DNA of 64,000 nt, from contig NW_027480463.1 in NCBI RefSeq assembly GCF_051401765.1, positions 744,001 through 808,000 of the forward strand, written 5' to 3'. Both the position numbers and the translations under genes were made by a program. Positions 14,811 through 26,831 of this stretch are shown one piece after another. The DNA comes from Calliopsis andreniformis. Taxonomy: Eukaryota; Arthropoda; Insecta; Hymenoptera; Andrenidae. Position 1 is the first letter of the stretch; each line of letters starts with the position of its first letter. The notes beneath the pieces were generated by a model that saw nothing but the letters and a program-made list of their open reading frames with translations, ran no database searches and was not told the origin of the DNA.

Positions 14811-14852
14811 CCTCATTCCTCTAACCTCAATCCTCATTCCTCTAACCTCAAT
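14811..14852 (+). repeat. Private 21-bp tandem duplication (three heptamers)
   Basis: A 21-bp string starting CCTCATTCCTCTAACC occurs twice in a row here but once in the equivalent place near 7.17 kb. It accounts for the P-to-P spacing of 773 bp in copy 2 against 752 bp in copy 1. It is a slippage event of exactly three units. Confidence 0.85.
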
Positions 14853-15386
14853 CCTCAACCCTCAGTCCTCATCCTCAATTCTCAATTCTCAATTCTGAAT
14901 CCTTAATCCTCAATCCTCAATCTTCACTCCTCAATAATCAATCTCCAATCCTAAATCGTCAATCCCCAACCTTCAATCCTTAATCCTCAATCTTCAATTC
15001 TCAATGCTCAATCCTCAATCCTCAATCCTCAGTCCTCAATCCTCAATCCTCAATAATCCAACCTCAATACTCAATCGTCAATCCTCGTCCTCAATCCTCA
15101 ATCCTCCATGTTCAGTCCTCAATCCTCAATGCTCAATTCTCAATCCTCAACCTTCAATCATCAATACTCAACCTTCAATCCTCAATCCTCAATCCTCAAC
15201 CCTCAGACCTCATCGTCAATCCTCAATTCTCAATCCTCAATCCTCAATCTTGAGTCCTCAATACTCAATGTGCAATCCTCAGTCCTCAGTCCTCAAACCT
15301 CAATTCTGAATCCTCAATACTCAATCTTCAATCCTCAATCCTCAGTCCTCAATACTCAACCATCAATCCTCAATTCTCAATTCTCA

Positions 15387-15416
15387 ATAGAATATCCTGA
15401 ATTCTCAGGATTCTAT
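15387..15416. repeat. P box 9
   Basis: Counterpart of 7,722. The spacing from P box 8 is 773 bp because of the 21-bp duplication at 14,811. Confidence 0.85.
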
Positions 15417-15639
15417 AATCAAACCTCAATCCTCAACCCTCAGCCCTCATCCTCCATCATCAATCCTCAATCCTCAATCCCCAATCATCAAACCTCAATA
15501 CTCAATCTACAATCCTCAATCCTCAATCCTCAATCCTCAATCCTCAGTCATAAATACTCAATCTTCAACCCTCAATCCTCATTCCTCAAACCTCAATCCT
15601 CAACCCTCAGTCCTCATCCTCAATTCTCAATTCTCAGTT

Positions 15640-17820
15640 CTCACTCCTCAATACTCAATCCTCAATCGTCAATCATCAATCCCCAAACCTCAATCTTCAA
15701 ACCTCAATCCTCAATCCTCAATCCTCAAACCTCAATCCTCAATCCTGAATCTTCAATCCTCAATCCTCAATCCTGAATCCCCAATCCTCAATTTTCAATC
15801 CTCAATACGCAATCTTCAATCCTCAATGCTCAATCCTCAATCCTCAATCCTCAGTCCTCAATCCACAATCCTCAATCCTCAAACCTCAATCCTCAGTCGT
15901 CAGTCCTCGTCCTCAATCCTCAACACTCAATCCTCAATCCTCAATCTTCAATCATCAATACTCAGTCTTCAATCCTCAATCATCAATCTTCAATCCTCAA
16001 TCCTCAATTCTCACTCTCCAATACTCAATCCTCAATCGTCAATCCTCAATCCTCAACCCTCAACCTTCAATCCTCAATACTCAATCTGCAATCCTCAATC
16101 CTCAATCCTCAATCCTCAATCCTCAGTCCTCAATCTTCAATCCTCAATCCTCAATCCTCAATCCTCAATCCTCAATCTTCAATCCTCAATACTCAATCAT
16201 CAGTCCTCAATCCTCAATCCTCAATCCTCAATGCTCAATCCTCAATCCTCAATCCTCAACCCTCAACCTTCAGTCCTCAATACTCAATCTGCAATCCTCA
16301 ATCCTCAATCCTGAATCCTCAATACTCAATCCTCAATCTTCAATCCACAATCCTCAATCCTCAATCCTCGATCCTCAATCTTTAATCCTCAACACTCAAT
16401 CTTCAATCCTCAATCCTCAGGCCTCAATCCTCTATCCCCAATCTTCAATCCTCAATACTCAATCTTCAATCCTCAATCCTCAATACTCAATCCTCAATCT
16501 TCAATCCTCAATACTCAATCATCAGTCCTCAATACTCAATCCTCAATCCTCAATCCTCAATGCTCAATCCTCAATCCTCAATCCTCAACCCTCAACCTTC
16601 AGTCCTCAATACTCAATCTGCAATCCTCAATCCTCAATCCTGAATCCTCAATCCTCAATCTTTAATCCACAATCCACAATCCTCAATCCTCAATCTTCAA
16701 TCCTCAATCTTTAATCCTCAACACTCAATCTTCAATCCTCAATCCTCAGTCCTCAATCCTCAATCCTCAATTCTCACTCCTCAATCTTCAATCCTCAATC
16801 CTCAATTCTCACTCCGCAATACTCAATCCTCAATCGTCAATCATCAATCCCCAAACCTCAATCTTCAAACCTCAATCCTCAATCCTCAATCCTAAATCCT
16901 CAATCGTCATTCCTCACACTCAATCTCCAATCCTCAATCCTCAATCCTCAATCCTCAATCCTCAATGCTCAATCCTCAATCTTCAATCCTCAATACTCAA
17001 CCTTCAATCCTCAATCCTCAATCCTCAATCCTCAATCCTCAATGCTCAATCCTCAATCCTCAATCTTCAATCATCAATACTCAATCTTCAATCCTCAATC
17101 CTCAATCCTCAACCCTCAGACCTCATCGTCAATCCTCAATTCTCAATCCTCAACTCTCAATCTTGAGTCCTCAATACTCAATGTGCAATCCTCAGTCCTC
17201 AGTCCTCAAACCTCAATTCTGAATCCTGAATACTCAATCTTCAATCCTCAATCCTCAGTCCTCAATATTCAACCATCAATCCTCAATTGTCAATACTCAA
17301 TAGAATATCCTGAATTCTCAGGATTCTATAATCAAACCTCAATCCTCAACCCTCACCCTCATCCTCCATCATCAATCCTCAATCCTCAATCCCCAATCAT
17401 CAAACCTCAATACTCAATCTTCAATCCTCAATCCTCATTCTTCAATCCTCAATCCTCAATCCTCAGTCATAAATACTCAATCTTCAACCCTCAATCCTCA
17501 TTCCTCAAACCTCAATCCTCAACCCTCAGTCCTCATCCTCAATTCTCAATCCTCAATTCTCAACCCTCAATCCTCAATCCTCAATCTTCACTCCTCAATA
17601 ATCAATCTCCAATCCTAAATCGTCAATCCCCAACCTTCAAACCTTAATCCTCATTCTTCAATCCTCCATACGCAATCTTCAATCCTCAATGCTCAATCCT
17701 CAATCCTCAATCCTCAGTACTCAATCCACAATCCTCAATCCTCAAACCTCAATCCTCAATCGTCAGTCCTCGTCCTCAATCCTCAACACTCAATCCTCAA
17801 TCCTCAATCTTCAATCATCA
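15640..17820 (+). repeat. Domain A mosaic partial copy
   Basis: From 15,640 to about 16.9 kb the sequence matches 10,174 onward at an offset of 5,465-5,466 bp, including the CCTAAATCCTCAATCG variant near 11,425 and 16,890. From about 17.15 kb it matches the 9.2-9.95 kb region at an offset of 7,867 bp: both carry CAACTCTCAATCTTGAG, CAATTGTCAATACTC before the P box, and ACCCTCACCCTCATCC after it, where the 11.9-kb copy has CTCAGCCCTC. The stretch is therefore a patchwork of two earlier copies, with a switch between about 16,890 and 17,150. It leaves the 9.9-kb pattern near 17,820. Confidence 0.75.
17300..17329. repeat. P box 10
   Basis: Its flanks match P box 6 rather than P box 7, which places it after the mosaic switch near 17 kb. 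Confidence 0.85.
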
Positions 17821-18400
17821 ATACACAATCTTCAATCCTCAATCCTCAATACTCAATCCTCAATCCACATTCTTCAATCCTCATTCTTCAATCCTCAATG
17901 CCCAATCCTCAATCTTCAATCCTGCATCCTCAATCCTCAGTTCGCAATCCACAATCGTCAATCCTCAGATCTCAGGCATCAATTTCTCAACCCTCAGTCC
18001 TCGTCCTCAACCTACAACGCTCAATCCTCAATCCTCAATCTTCAATCATCAATACTCAACCTTCAATCCTCAATCCTCAATCCTCAACCCTCAGACATCA
18101 CCGTCAATCCTCAATTCTCAATCCTCAATCCTCAATCTTGAGTCCTCAATACTCAATGTGCAATCCTCAGACCTCAGTCCTCAAACCTCAATTCTGAATC
18201 CTCAATACTCAATACTCAATCCTCAATCCTCAATTCTGAATCCTCAGTACTCAATTCTCAATCGTCAATCCTCAATCCCCAATCCTCAATCTTCAATCCT
18301 CAATCCTCAAGCCTCAATCCTCAATCCTCAATATTCAACACGCAACTCTCAACCATCAATTCTCAATACTCAACCATCAATCCTCAATTCTCAATACTCA

Positions 18401-18430
18401 ACAGAATATCCTGAATTCTCACGGTTCAAT
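18401..18430. repeat. P/L intermediate box (no hairpin)
   Basis: It begins ACAGAATATCCTGAATTCTC like a P box and has P-type upstream sequence (CAACCATCAATCCTCAATTC), but continues ACGGTTCAATACTCAAT and then CCACAAA and AACATCAATTCTC, as an L module does. The right arm of the palindrome is absent. It links the two families. Confidence 0.75.
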
Positions 18431-18559
18431 ACTCAATCCACAAAATTCAATATACAAATCTCAATCCTCAAACATCAATTCTCAACACTCAATCCTCAAT
18501 ACTCAGTCCACTCTCGTCAATCCTCCACCCTCAATCCTCAATCTTCAGCCGACGGTCCT

Positions 18560-18695
18560 CAACAATCAATTGTCAATCCTCAATCCTCAATAGAATATCC
18601 TCAATTCACAGTTTTCAATGCACAATCCCCATTCTTCAATCTTCAAATCTCAATCCACTAACATCAATTCTCATCACTCAACTCTCAACACTCAG
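18560..18695 (+). repeat. L module 6, long form, most diverged
   Basis: It has CAACAATCAATTGTC at the start (making CAATTG in place of CAGTTG), CCCCATTCTTCAATC in the middle and CCACTAACATC near the end. It lies 130 bp after the P/L intermediate. Confidence 0.75.
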
Positions 18696-19516
18696 TCCTC
18701 AATTTTCAATCCTCAATCCTCAATCCTCAATGTTCAATCCTTAATACTCAATCTTCAATCCTCAATCCTCAATCCTCAATGCTCAATCCTCAATCCTCAT
18801 TCTTCAAACCTCAATACCCAATCCTCAATCTTCAATCCTCAATCCTCAATCCTCAATTCTCAATCCTCAATCCCCAATCCTCAATCCTGAGACCACAAAC
18901 ATCAATATTCAACCCCCAGTCCTCGTCCACAATCCACAAACCTCAATCCTCAATCCTCAATCTTCAATCATCAATATTCAATCTTCAATCCTCAATCCTC
19001 AATCCTCAAACCTCAATCCTCAATCCTCACTCTTCAATCCTCAATCCTCAATCCTCAATCCTCAATCCTCGATCTTCAATCCTCAATACTCAATCTTCAA
19101 TCCTCAATCCTCAATGCTCAGTCCTCAATCCTCATTCTTCAATCCCCATTCTTCAATCCTCAATACCCAATCCTCAATCTTCATTCCTCAACCCTCAATC
19201 CTCAGTTCGCAATCCTCAATCCTCAATCCTCAGACCTCAAGCATCAATACTCATCCCTCAGTCCTCGTCCTCAATCCACAACCCTCGATCCTCAATCCTC
19301 AATGTTCATTCATCAATATTCAACCTTCAATCCTCACTCCTCAATCCTCAATTCTCAATCCTCAATCCTCAATGTTCAATCCTCAGCACCCAATCCTCAA
19401 TCTTCAATCCTCAGACCTCAATCCTCAATCCTCAATCCTCAGTACTGAATCCTCTGTCCTCAAACCTCAATCCTGAATCCTCAATCCTGAATCCTCAAGC
19501 TTCAGCCCTCAGTCCT

Positions 19517-19652
19517 CAACAATCAGTTGTCAATCCTCAATCATCAATAGAATATCATCAATTCACAGTTTTCCATACACACTACTCAGTCCGCAATCTT
19601 CAAATCTCTATTCACAAACATCAATTCTCATCACTCAACCCTCAACACTCAG
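19517..19652 (+). repeat. L module 7, long form
   Basis: Core variant ATATCATC, CAGTTTTCCATACACACTAC after the core, and CTATTCACAAACATC. Confidence 0.75.
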
Positions 19653-20615
19653 TCCTCAATGTTCAATCCTCAATCCTCAATTCTCAAACTTCGATCCACA
19701 ATACTGAATCTTCAATCCTCAATCCTCAATCCTCAATCCTCAATCCTCACTCCTCATTCTTCAAACCTCAATACCCAATCCTGAATCTTCAATCCTCAAT
19801 CCTCAATCCTCAATCCTCAATCCTCAATCCTCAATCCTCAATCCTCAATCCTCAGACGACAAACATCAATATTCAACCCTCAGTCCTCGTCCACAATCCA
19901 CAAGCATCAATACCCAATCCTCAATCTTCAATCATCAATATTCAATTTTGAGTCCTCAATCCTCAATCCTCAATCCTCAATCCTCAATCTTCAATCCTCA
20001 ATACTCAATCTTCATTCCTCAATCCTCAATCCTCAATCCTCAGTTCTCAAGCCTCAATCCTCAATCCTCAATCCTCAATCCTCAATCTTCAATCCTCAAT
20101 CCTCAATCCTCAATTCTCAATCCTCAATCCTCAATCCTCAATCCTCAATCCTCAATCCTCAATCCTCAATCTTCAATCCTCAATACTCAAACTGCAATCC
20201 TCAATCCTCAGTCCTCACTCCTCAATCCTCATTCTTCAATCCTCAATACCGAATCCTCAATCTTCAATCCTCAATCCTCAATCCTCAATTCTCAATCCTC
20301 AATCCTCAATCCTCAGACTTCAAACACCAATACTCAACCCTCAGTCCTCGTCCTCAATCCACAACCCTCAATCCTCAATCCTCAATCCTCAATCCTCAAT
20401 CCTCACCCCTCAATCCCCAATGCTAAATCCTGAATACCCAATCCTCAGTCTTTAATCCTCAATCCTCAATCCTCAATCCTCAATCCTCAACTCTCAGTCC
20501 TCAATCCTCAATCTTCGATCCTCAATACTCAATCTTCAATCTTCAATCCTCAGTCCTCAATCCTCAATCTTCAATCCTCAATACTGAATCTTCAATCCTC
20601 AATCTTCAATCCTCA

Positions 20616-21253
20616 ATGTTCAATCCGCAATACCCAATCCTCAATCTTCAATACTCAATCCTCAATCCTCAATCCTCAATCCTCAATCTTCAATCCTCAA
20701 TACTCAACCTTCAATCCTCAATCCTCAATCCTCACTCCTCAATCCCCAGTCTTCAATCCTCAACACCCAATCCTCAATCTTCAATCCTCAATCCTCAGTC
20801 CTCAATTCTCAGTCCTCAATCCTCAATCCTCAGAACTCAAACATCAATACTCAACCCTCAGTCCTCGTCCTCAATCCACAACCCTCAATCCTCGATCCTC
20901 AATCTTCAGTCATCAATATTCAATCTTCAATCCTCAATCCTCAATCATCAATGCTCAATCCACAATCCTCTATGTTCAATCCTCAATACCCAATCCTCAA
21001 TCTTCAATCCTCAATCCTCAATCCTCAATCCTCAATCCTCAATCCTCAATCCTCAGTCCTTTAAACCTCAATCCTGAATCCTCAAACCTGAATCCTCAGT
21101 CTTCAGCCCTCACTCCTCAACAATCAGTTGTCAATCCTCAATCCTCAATAGAATATCCTCAATTCACAGGCTTCAATACTCAATACTCAACCTGCAATCT
21201 TCAAATCTCTATTCACAAACATGAATTCTCATCACTCAACCCTCAACACTCAG
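20616..21253 (+). repeat. B-core module, copy 1
   Basis: The module starts with ATGTTCAATCCGCAATACCC and ends with a long-form L module. Copies lie at 22,812 and 62,981, with the marker-to-L distance conserved at 501-502 bp. Confidence 0.75.
21118..21253 (+). repeat. L module 8, long form with EcoRI site
   Basis: ACATGAATTCTC replaces ACATCAATTCTC, creating GAATTC. This base is shared by all L modules from here to 58.9 kb. The copy also has CTATTCAC. Confidence 0.8.
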
Positions 21254-22811
21254 TCCCCAATCCTCAATCCTCAATCCTCAATTCTCAATCCTCAATCGTC
21301 AATCCTCAATCCCCAATACTCAATCTTCAATCCTCAATCCTCAATCCTCAATCCTCAATACTCAATCTTCAATCCTCAATCCTCAATCATCAATCCTCAA
21401 TGCTCAATCCTCAATCCTCAATCCTCAACCCTCAATCTTCAATCCTCAATACTCAATCTGCAATCCTCTATCCTCAATCCTCAATCCTCAATCCTCATTC
21501 TTCAATCCTCAGTGCCCAGTCCTCAATCTTGAATCCTCAATCCTCAATCCTCGATTCTCATTCCTCAATACTGAATCTTCAATCCTCAATCTTCAATCCT
21601 CAATGTTCAATCCGCAATACCCAATCCTCAATCTTCAATACTCAATCCTCAATCCTCAATCCTCAATCCTCAATCCTCAATACTCAATCTTCAATCCTCA
21701 ATCTTCAATCCTCAATCCTCAATCCTCAATCCTCAATCCTCAATCCTCAATTCTCAAACCTCAATCGTCAATCCTCAATCCCCAATACTCAATCTTCAAT
21801 CCTCAATCCTCAATCCTCAATCCTCAATCCTCAATCTTCAATCCTCAATACTCAATCTTCAATCCTCAATCCTCAATCCTCAATCCTCAATCCTCAATCC
21901 TCAATCCTCAATCTTCAATCCTCAATACTCAAAGTGCAATCCTCAATCCTCAGTCCTCACTCCTCAATCCTCATTCTTCAATCCTCAATACCGAATCCTC
22001 AATCTTCAATCCTCAATCCTCAATCCTCAATTCTCAATCATCAATCCCCAATCCTCAGACTTCAAACACCAATACTCAACCCTCAGTCCTCGTCCTCAAT
22101 CCACAACCCTCAATCCTCAATCCTCAATCTTCAATCATTAATATTCAACCTTCAATCCTCAATCCTCAATCCTCAATCCTCAACCCTCAATCCCCAATGC
22201 TCAATCCTCAATACCCAATCCTCAGTCTTCAATCCTCAATTCTCAATCCTCAATCGTCAATCTTCGATCCTCAATACTCAAACTTCAATCCTCAATCCTC
22301 AATCCTCAATCCTCAATCCTCAATCTTCAATGCTCAATACTCAAACTGCAATCCTCAATCCTCAGTCCCCACTCCTCAACCCTCATTCTTCAGTCCTCAA
22401 TACCGAATCCTCAATCTTCAGACCTCAATCCTCAATCCTCAATTCTAAATCCTCAATCCTCAATCCTCAGACTTCAAACACCAATACTCAACCCTCAGTC
22501 CTCGTCCTCAATCCACAACCCCCAATCCTCAATCCTCAATCTTCAGTCATTAATATTCAATCTTCAATCCTCAATCCTCAATCCTCAATCCTCAACCCTC
22601 AATCCCCAATGCTCAATCCTCAATACCCAATCCTCAGCCTTCAATCCTCAATCCTCAATCCTCAATACTCAATCCTCAATCCTCAATTCTCAGTCCTCAA
22701 TCCTCAATCTTCAATCCTCAATACTCAATCTTCAATCTTCAATCCTCAATCCTCAATCCTCAATCTTCAATCCTCAATACTGTATCTTCAATCGTCAATC
22801 TTCAATCCTCA

Positions 22812-23448
22812 ATGTTCAATCCGCAATACCCAATCCTCAATCTTCAATACTCAATCCTCAATCCTCAATCCTCAATCCTCAATCTTCAATCCTCAATACT
22901 CATCCTTCAATCCTCAATCCTCAATCCTCAATCCTCAATCCACAGTCTTCAATCCTCAACACCCAATCCTCAATCTTCAATCCTCAATCCTCAGTCCTCA
23001 ATTCTCAGTCCGCAATCCTCAATCCTCAGACCTCAAACATCAATACTCAACCCTCAGTCCTCGTCCTCAATCCACAACCCTCAATCCTCGATCCTCAATC
23101 TTCAATCATCAATATTCAATCTTCAATCCTCAATCCTCAATCATCAATACTCAATCCACAATCCTCTATGTTCAATCCTCAATACCCAATCCTCAATCTT
23201 CAATCCTCAATCCTGAATCCTCAATCCTCAATCCTCAATCCTCAATCCTCAGTCCTCAAACCTCAATCCTGAATCCTCAAACCTGAATCCTCAGTCTTCA
23301 GCCCTCACTCCTCAACAATCAGTTGTCAATCCTCAATCCTCAATAGAATATCCTCAATTCACAGGCTTCAATACTCAATACTCAACCTGCAATCTTCAAA
23401 TCTCTATCCACAAACATGAATTCTCATCACTCAACCCTCAACACTCAG
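22812..23448 (+). repeat. B-core module, copy 2
   Basis: This lies 2,196 bp after copy 1 and keeps the same order: ATGTTCAATCCGCAATACCC, an M-like string, AACCTGAATCCTCAGTCTTC, then the long-form L module. Confidence 0.75.
23313..23448 (+). repeat. L module 9, long form with EcoRI site
   Basis: It lies 2,195 bp after L module 8, differing at CTATCCAC. Confidence 0.8.
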
Positions 23449-24810
23449 TCCCCAATCCTCAATCCTCAATCCTCAATTCTCAATCCTCAATCGTCAATCC
23501 TCAATCCCCAATACTCAATCTTCAATCCTCATTCCTCAATCCTCAATCCTCAATCCTCAATACTCAATCTTCAATCCTCAATCCTCAATCATCAATCCTC
23601 AATGCTCAATCCTCAATCCTCAATCCTCAACCCTCAATCTTCAATCCTCAATACTCAATCTGCAATCCTCTATCCTCAATCCTCAATCCTCAATCCTCAT
23701 TCTTCAATCCTCAATTCTCAATCCTCGATTCTCATTCCTCAATCCTCAATTGTCAATCCTCAATCCTCAATCCTCAACCCTCAATCCTCAATGTTGAATC
23801 CTCAATACCCAATCCTCAACCCCCAATCCTCAATGTCGAATCCTCAATACCCAATCCTCAATCCTCAATCCTCAATCTTCAATCCTCAATACTCAATCTT
23901 CATTCCTCAATCCTCAATTCTCAATCCTCAATCCTCAATCCTCGATCCTCAATCCTCAATCCTCAATCTTCAATCTTCAATCCTCAATACTCAGTATTCA
24001 ATACTCAATCCTCAATCCTCAATCCTCAATCCTGATTCTGCAATCCTCAATACCCAATCCACAATCTTCAATCCTCAATCCTCAACCCTCAATTCTCAAT
24101 ACTCAATCCTCAATCCTCAGACCTCAAACAGCAATACTCAACCCTCAGTCCTCGTCCTCAATCCACAAGCATCAATACCCAATCCTCAATCTTCAATCAT
24201 CAATATTCAATCTTGAGTCCTCAATCCTCAATCCTCAATCCTCAATCCTCAATCTTCAATCCTCAATACTCAATCTTCATTCCTCAATCCTCAATCCTCA
24301 ATCCTCAGTTCTCAAGCCTCAATCCTCAATCCTCAATCCTCAATCCTCAATCTTCAATCCTCAATCCTCAATCCTCAATTCTCAATCCTCAGTCCTCAAT
24401 CCTCAATCCTCAATCCTCAATCCTCAATCCTCAATCTTCAATCCTCAATACTCAAACTGCAATCCTCAATCCTCAGTCCTCACTCCTCAATCCTCATTCT
24501 TCAATCCTCAATACCAAATCCTCAATCTTCAATCCTCAATCCTCAAACCTCAATTCTCAATCCTCAATCCTCAATCCTCAGACTTCAAACACCAATACTC
24601 AACCCTCAGTCCTCGTCCTCAATCCACAACCCTCAGTCCTCAATCCTCAATCCTCAATCCTCAATCCTCAACCCTCAATCCCCAATGCTAAATCCTCAAT
24701 ACCCAATCCTCAGTCTTCAATCCTCAATCCTCAATCCTCAATCCTCAATCCTCAATCCTCAATCCTCAATCCTCAATCCTCAATACTCAATCTTCAATCC
24801 TCAATCCTCA

Positions 24811-24916
24811 ATAGAATATCCTCAATTCACAGGCTTCAATACTCAATACTCAACCTGCAATCTTCAAATCTCTATCCACAAACATGAATTCTCATCACTC
24901 AACCCTCAACACTCAG
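24811..24916 (+). repeat. L module 10, first short form
   Basis: The module starts at ATAGAATATCC. The CAACAATCAGTTGTC part is gone, replaced by ordinary heptamers and AATACTCAATCTTC. The remainder matches L module 9. Confidence 0.8.
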
Positions 24917-26725
24917 TCCCCAATCCTCAATCCTCAATCCTCAATTCTCAATCCTCAATCGTCAATCCTCAATCCCCAATACTCAATCTTCAATCCTCAA
25001 TCCTCAATCCTCAATCCTCAATCCTCAACCTTCAATCCTCAATACTCAATCTTCAATCCTCAATCCTGAACCCTCAATCCTCAATCCTCAATCCTCAATC
25101 CTCAATCTTCAATCTTCAATACTCAAACTGCAATCCACAATCCTCAGTCCTCACTCCTCAATCCTTATTCTTCAATCCTCAATACCGAATCCTCAATCTT
25201 CAATCCTCAATCCTCAATCCTCAATTCTCAATCATCAATCCCCAATCCTCAGACTTCAAACACCAATCCTCAACCCTCAGTCCTCGTCCTCAATCCACAA
25301 CCCTCAATCCTCAATCCTCAATCTTCAATCATTAATATTCAATCTTCAATCATTAATATTCAATCTTCAATCCTCAATCCTCAATCCTCAATCCTCAACC
25401 CTCAATCCCCAATGCTCAATCCTCAATACCCAATCCTCAGTCTTCAATCCTCAATTCTCAATCCTCAATCGTCAATCTTCGATCCTCAATACTCAATCTT
25501 CAATCCTCAATCCACAATCCTCAATCCTCAATCCTCAATCCTCAACCCTCAATATTCAATCCTCAATACTCAATCTGCAATCCTCTATCCTCAATCCTCA
25601 ATCCTCAATCCTCATTCTTCAATCCTCAGTGCCCAGTCCTCAATCTTGAATCCTCAATCCTCAATCCTCGATTCTCATTCCTCAATCCTCAATCGTCAAT
25701 CCTCAATCCTCAATCCTCAACCCTCAATCCTCAATGTTGAATCCTCAATACCCAATCCTCAAACCTCAATCCTCAATGTCGAATCCTCAATACCCAATCC
25801 TCAATCCTCAATCCTCAATCTTCAATCCTTAATACTCAATCTTCATTCCTCAATCCTCAATCCTCAATCCTCAATCCTCAATCCTCGATCCTCAATCCTC
25901 AATCCTCAATCTTCAATCTTCAATCCTCAATACTCAGTATTCAATACTCAATCCTCAATCCTCAATCCTCAATCCTCATTCTTCAATCCTCAATACCCAA
26001 TCCACAATCTTCAATCCTCAATCCTCAACCCTCAATTCTCAATACTCAATCCTCAATCCTCAGACCTCAAACAGCAATACTCAACCCTCAGTCCTCGTCC
26101 TCAATCCACAAGCATCAATACCCAATCCTCAATCTTCAATCATCAATATTCAATCTTGAGTCCTCAATCCTCAATCCTCAATCCTCAATCCTCAATCTTC
26201 AATCCTCAATACTCAATCTTCATTCCTCAATCCTCAATCCTCAATCCTCAGTTCTCAAGCCTCAATCCTCAATCCTCAATCCTCAATCCTCAATCTTCAA
26301 TCCTCAATCCTCAATCCTCAATTCTCAATCCTCAATCCTCAATCCTCAATCCTCAATCCTCAATCCTCAATCTTCAATCCTCAATACTCAAACTGCAATC
26401 CTCAATCCTCAGTCCTCACTCCTCAATCCTCATTCTTCAATCCTCAATACCAAATCCTCAATCTTCAATCCTCAATCCTCAAACCTCAATTCTCAATCCT
26501 CAATCCTCAATCCTCAGACTTCAAACACCAATACTCAACCCTCAGTCCTCGTCCTCAATCCACAACCCTCAATCCTCAATCCTCAATCCTCAATCCTCAA
26601 CCCTCAATCCCCAATGCTAAATCCTCAATACCCAGTCCTCAGTCTTCAATCCTCAATCCTCAATCCTCAATCCTCAATCCTCAATCCTCAATCCTCAATA
26701 CTCAATCTTCAATCCTCAATCCTCA

Positions 26726-26831
26726 ATAGAATATCCTCAATTCACAGGCTTCAATACTCAATACTCAACCTGCAATCTTCAAATCTCTATCCACAAACAT
26801 GAATTCTCATCACTCAACCCTCAACACTCAG
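26726..26831 (+). repeat. L module 11, short form
   Basis: Same left junction as L module 10, 1,915 bp later. Confidence 0.8.

Larger units (their letters stand above)
11192..15639 (+). repeat. Domain A higher-order repeat, copy 2 (interrupted)
   Basis: This stretch aligns to 3,541-7,974 at an offset of 7,644-7,665 bp and shares unusual variants with it, for example TTCTCCCTCCTCAACACTC near 5,121 and 12,772 and the ACTCCGTCCCC ending of the L module at 6,511 and 14,155. Near 15,640 it leaves that register: copy 1 continues with CTCAACCCTCAATCC after CTCAGTT, while this copy changes to CTCACTCCTCAATACTC, as found near 10,174. Confidence 0.8.
1..18200 (+). repeat. Domain A: P-box-rich satellite block with a ~7.65-kb higher-order repeat
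   Basis: This block holds ten of the fifteen P boxes and four long-form L modules plus the truncated L at the left edge. From 3.5 kb onward it is organised as a 7.65-kb higher-order repeat. The first 3.5 kb (L modules near 1.4 and 2.0 kb, P boxes at 378 and 3,297) is related but less regular. Marker strings include TTAATCCACAATCCACAA near 3,544, 8,785, 11,195 and 16,661, and CAGATCTCAGGCAT near 2,527, 6,095, 13,738 and 17,965. No gene is present. The right edge is a gradual loss of these markers, so the boundary is approximate. Confidence 0.85.

Noticed and set aside
240..17165. CTTGAGTCCTCAA strings as tiny inverted heptamers
   Set aside because: TTGAG is the reverse complement of CTCAA, but the string is explained by C-to-G and A-to-G substitutions in a normal unit (TGAATCC occurs at related places), so no inversion is needed.
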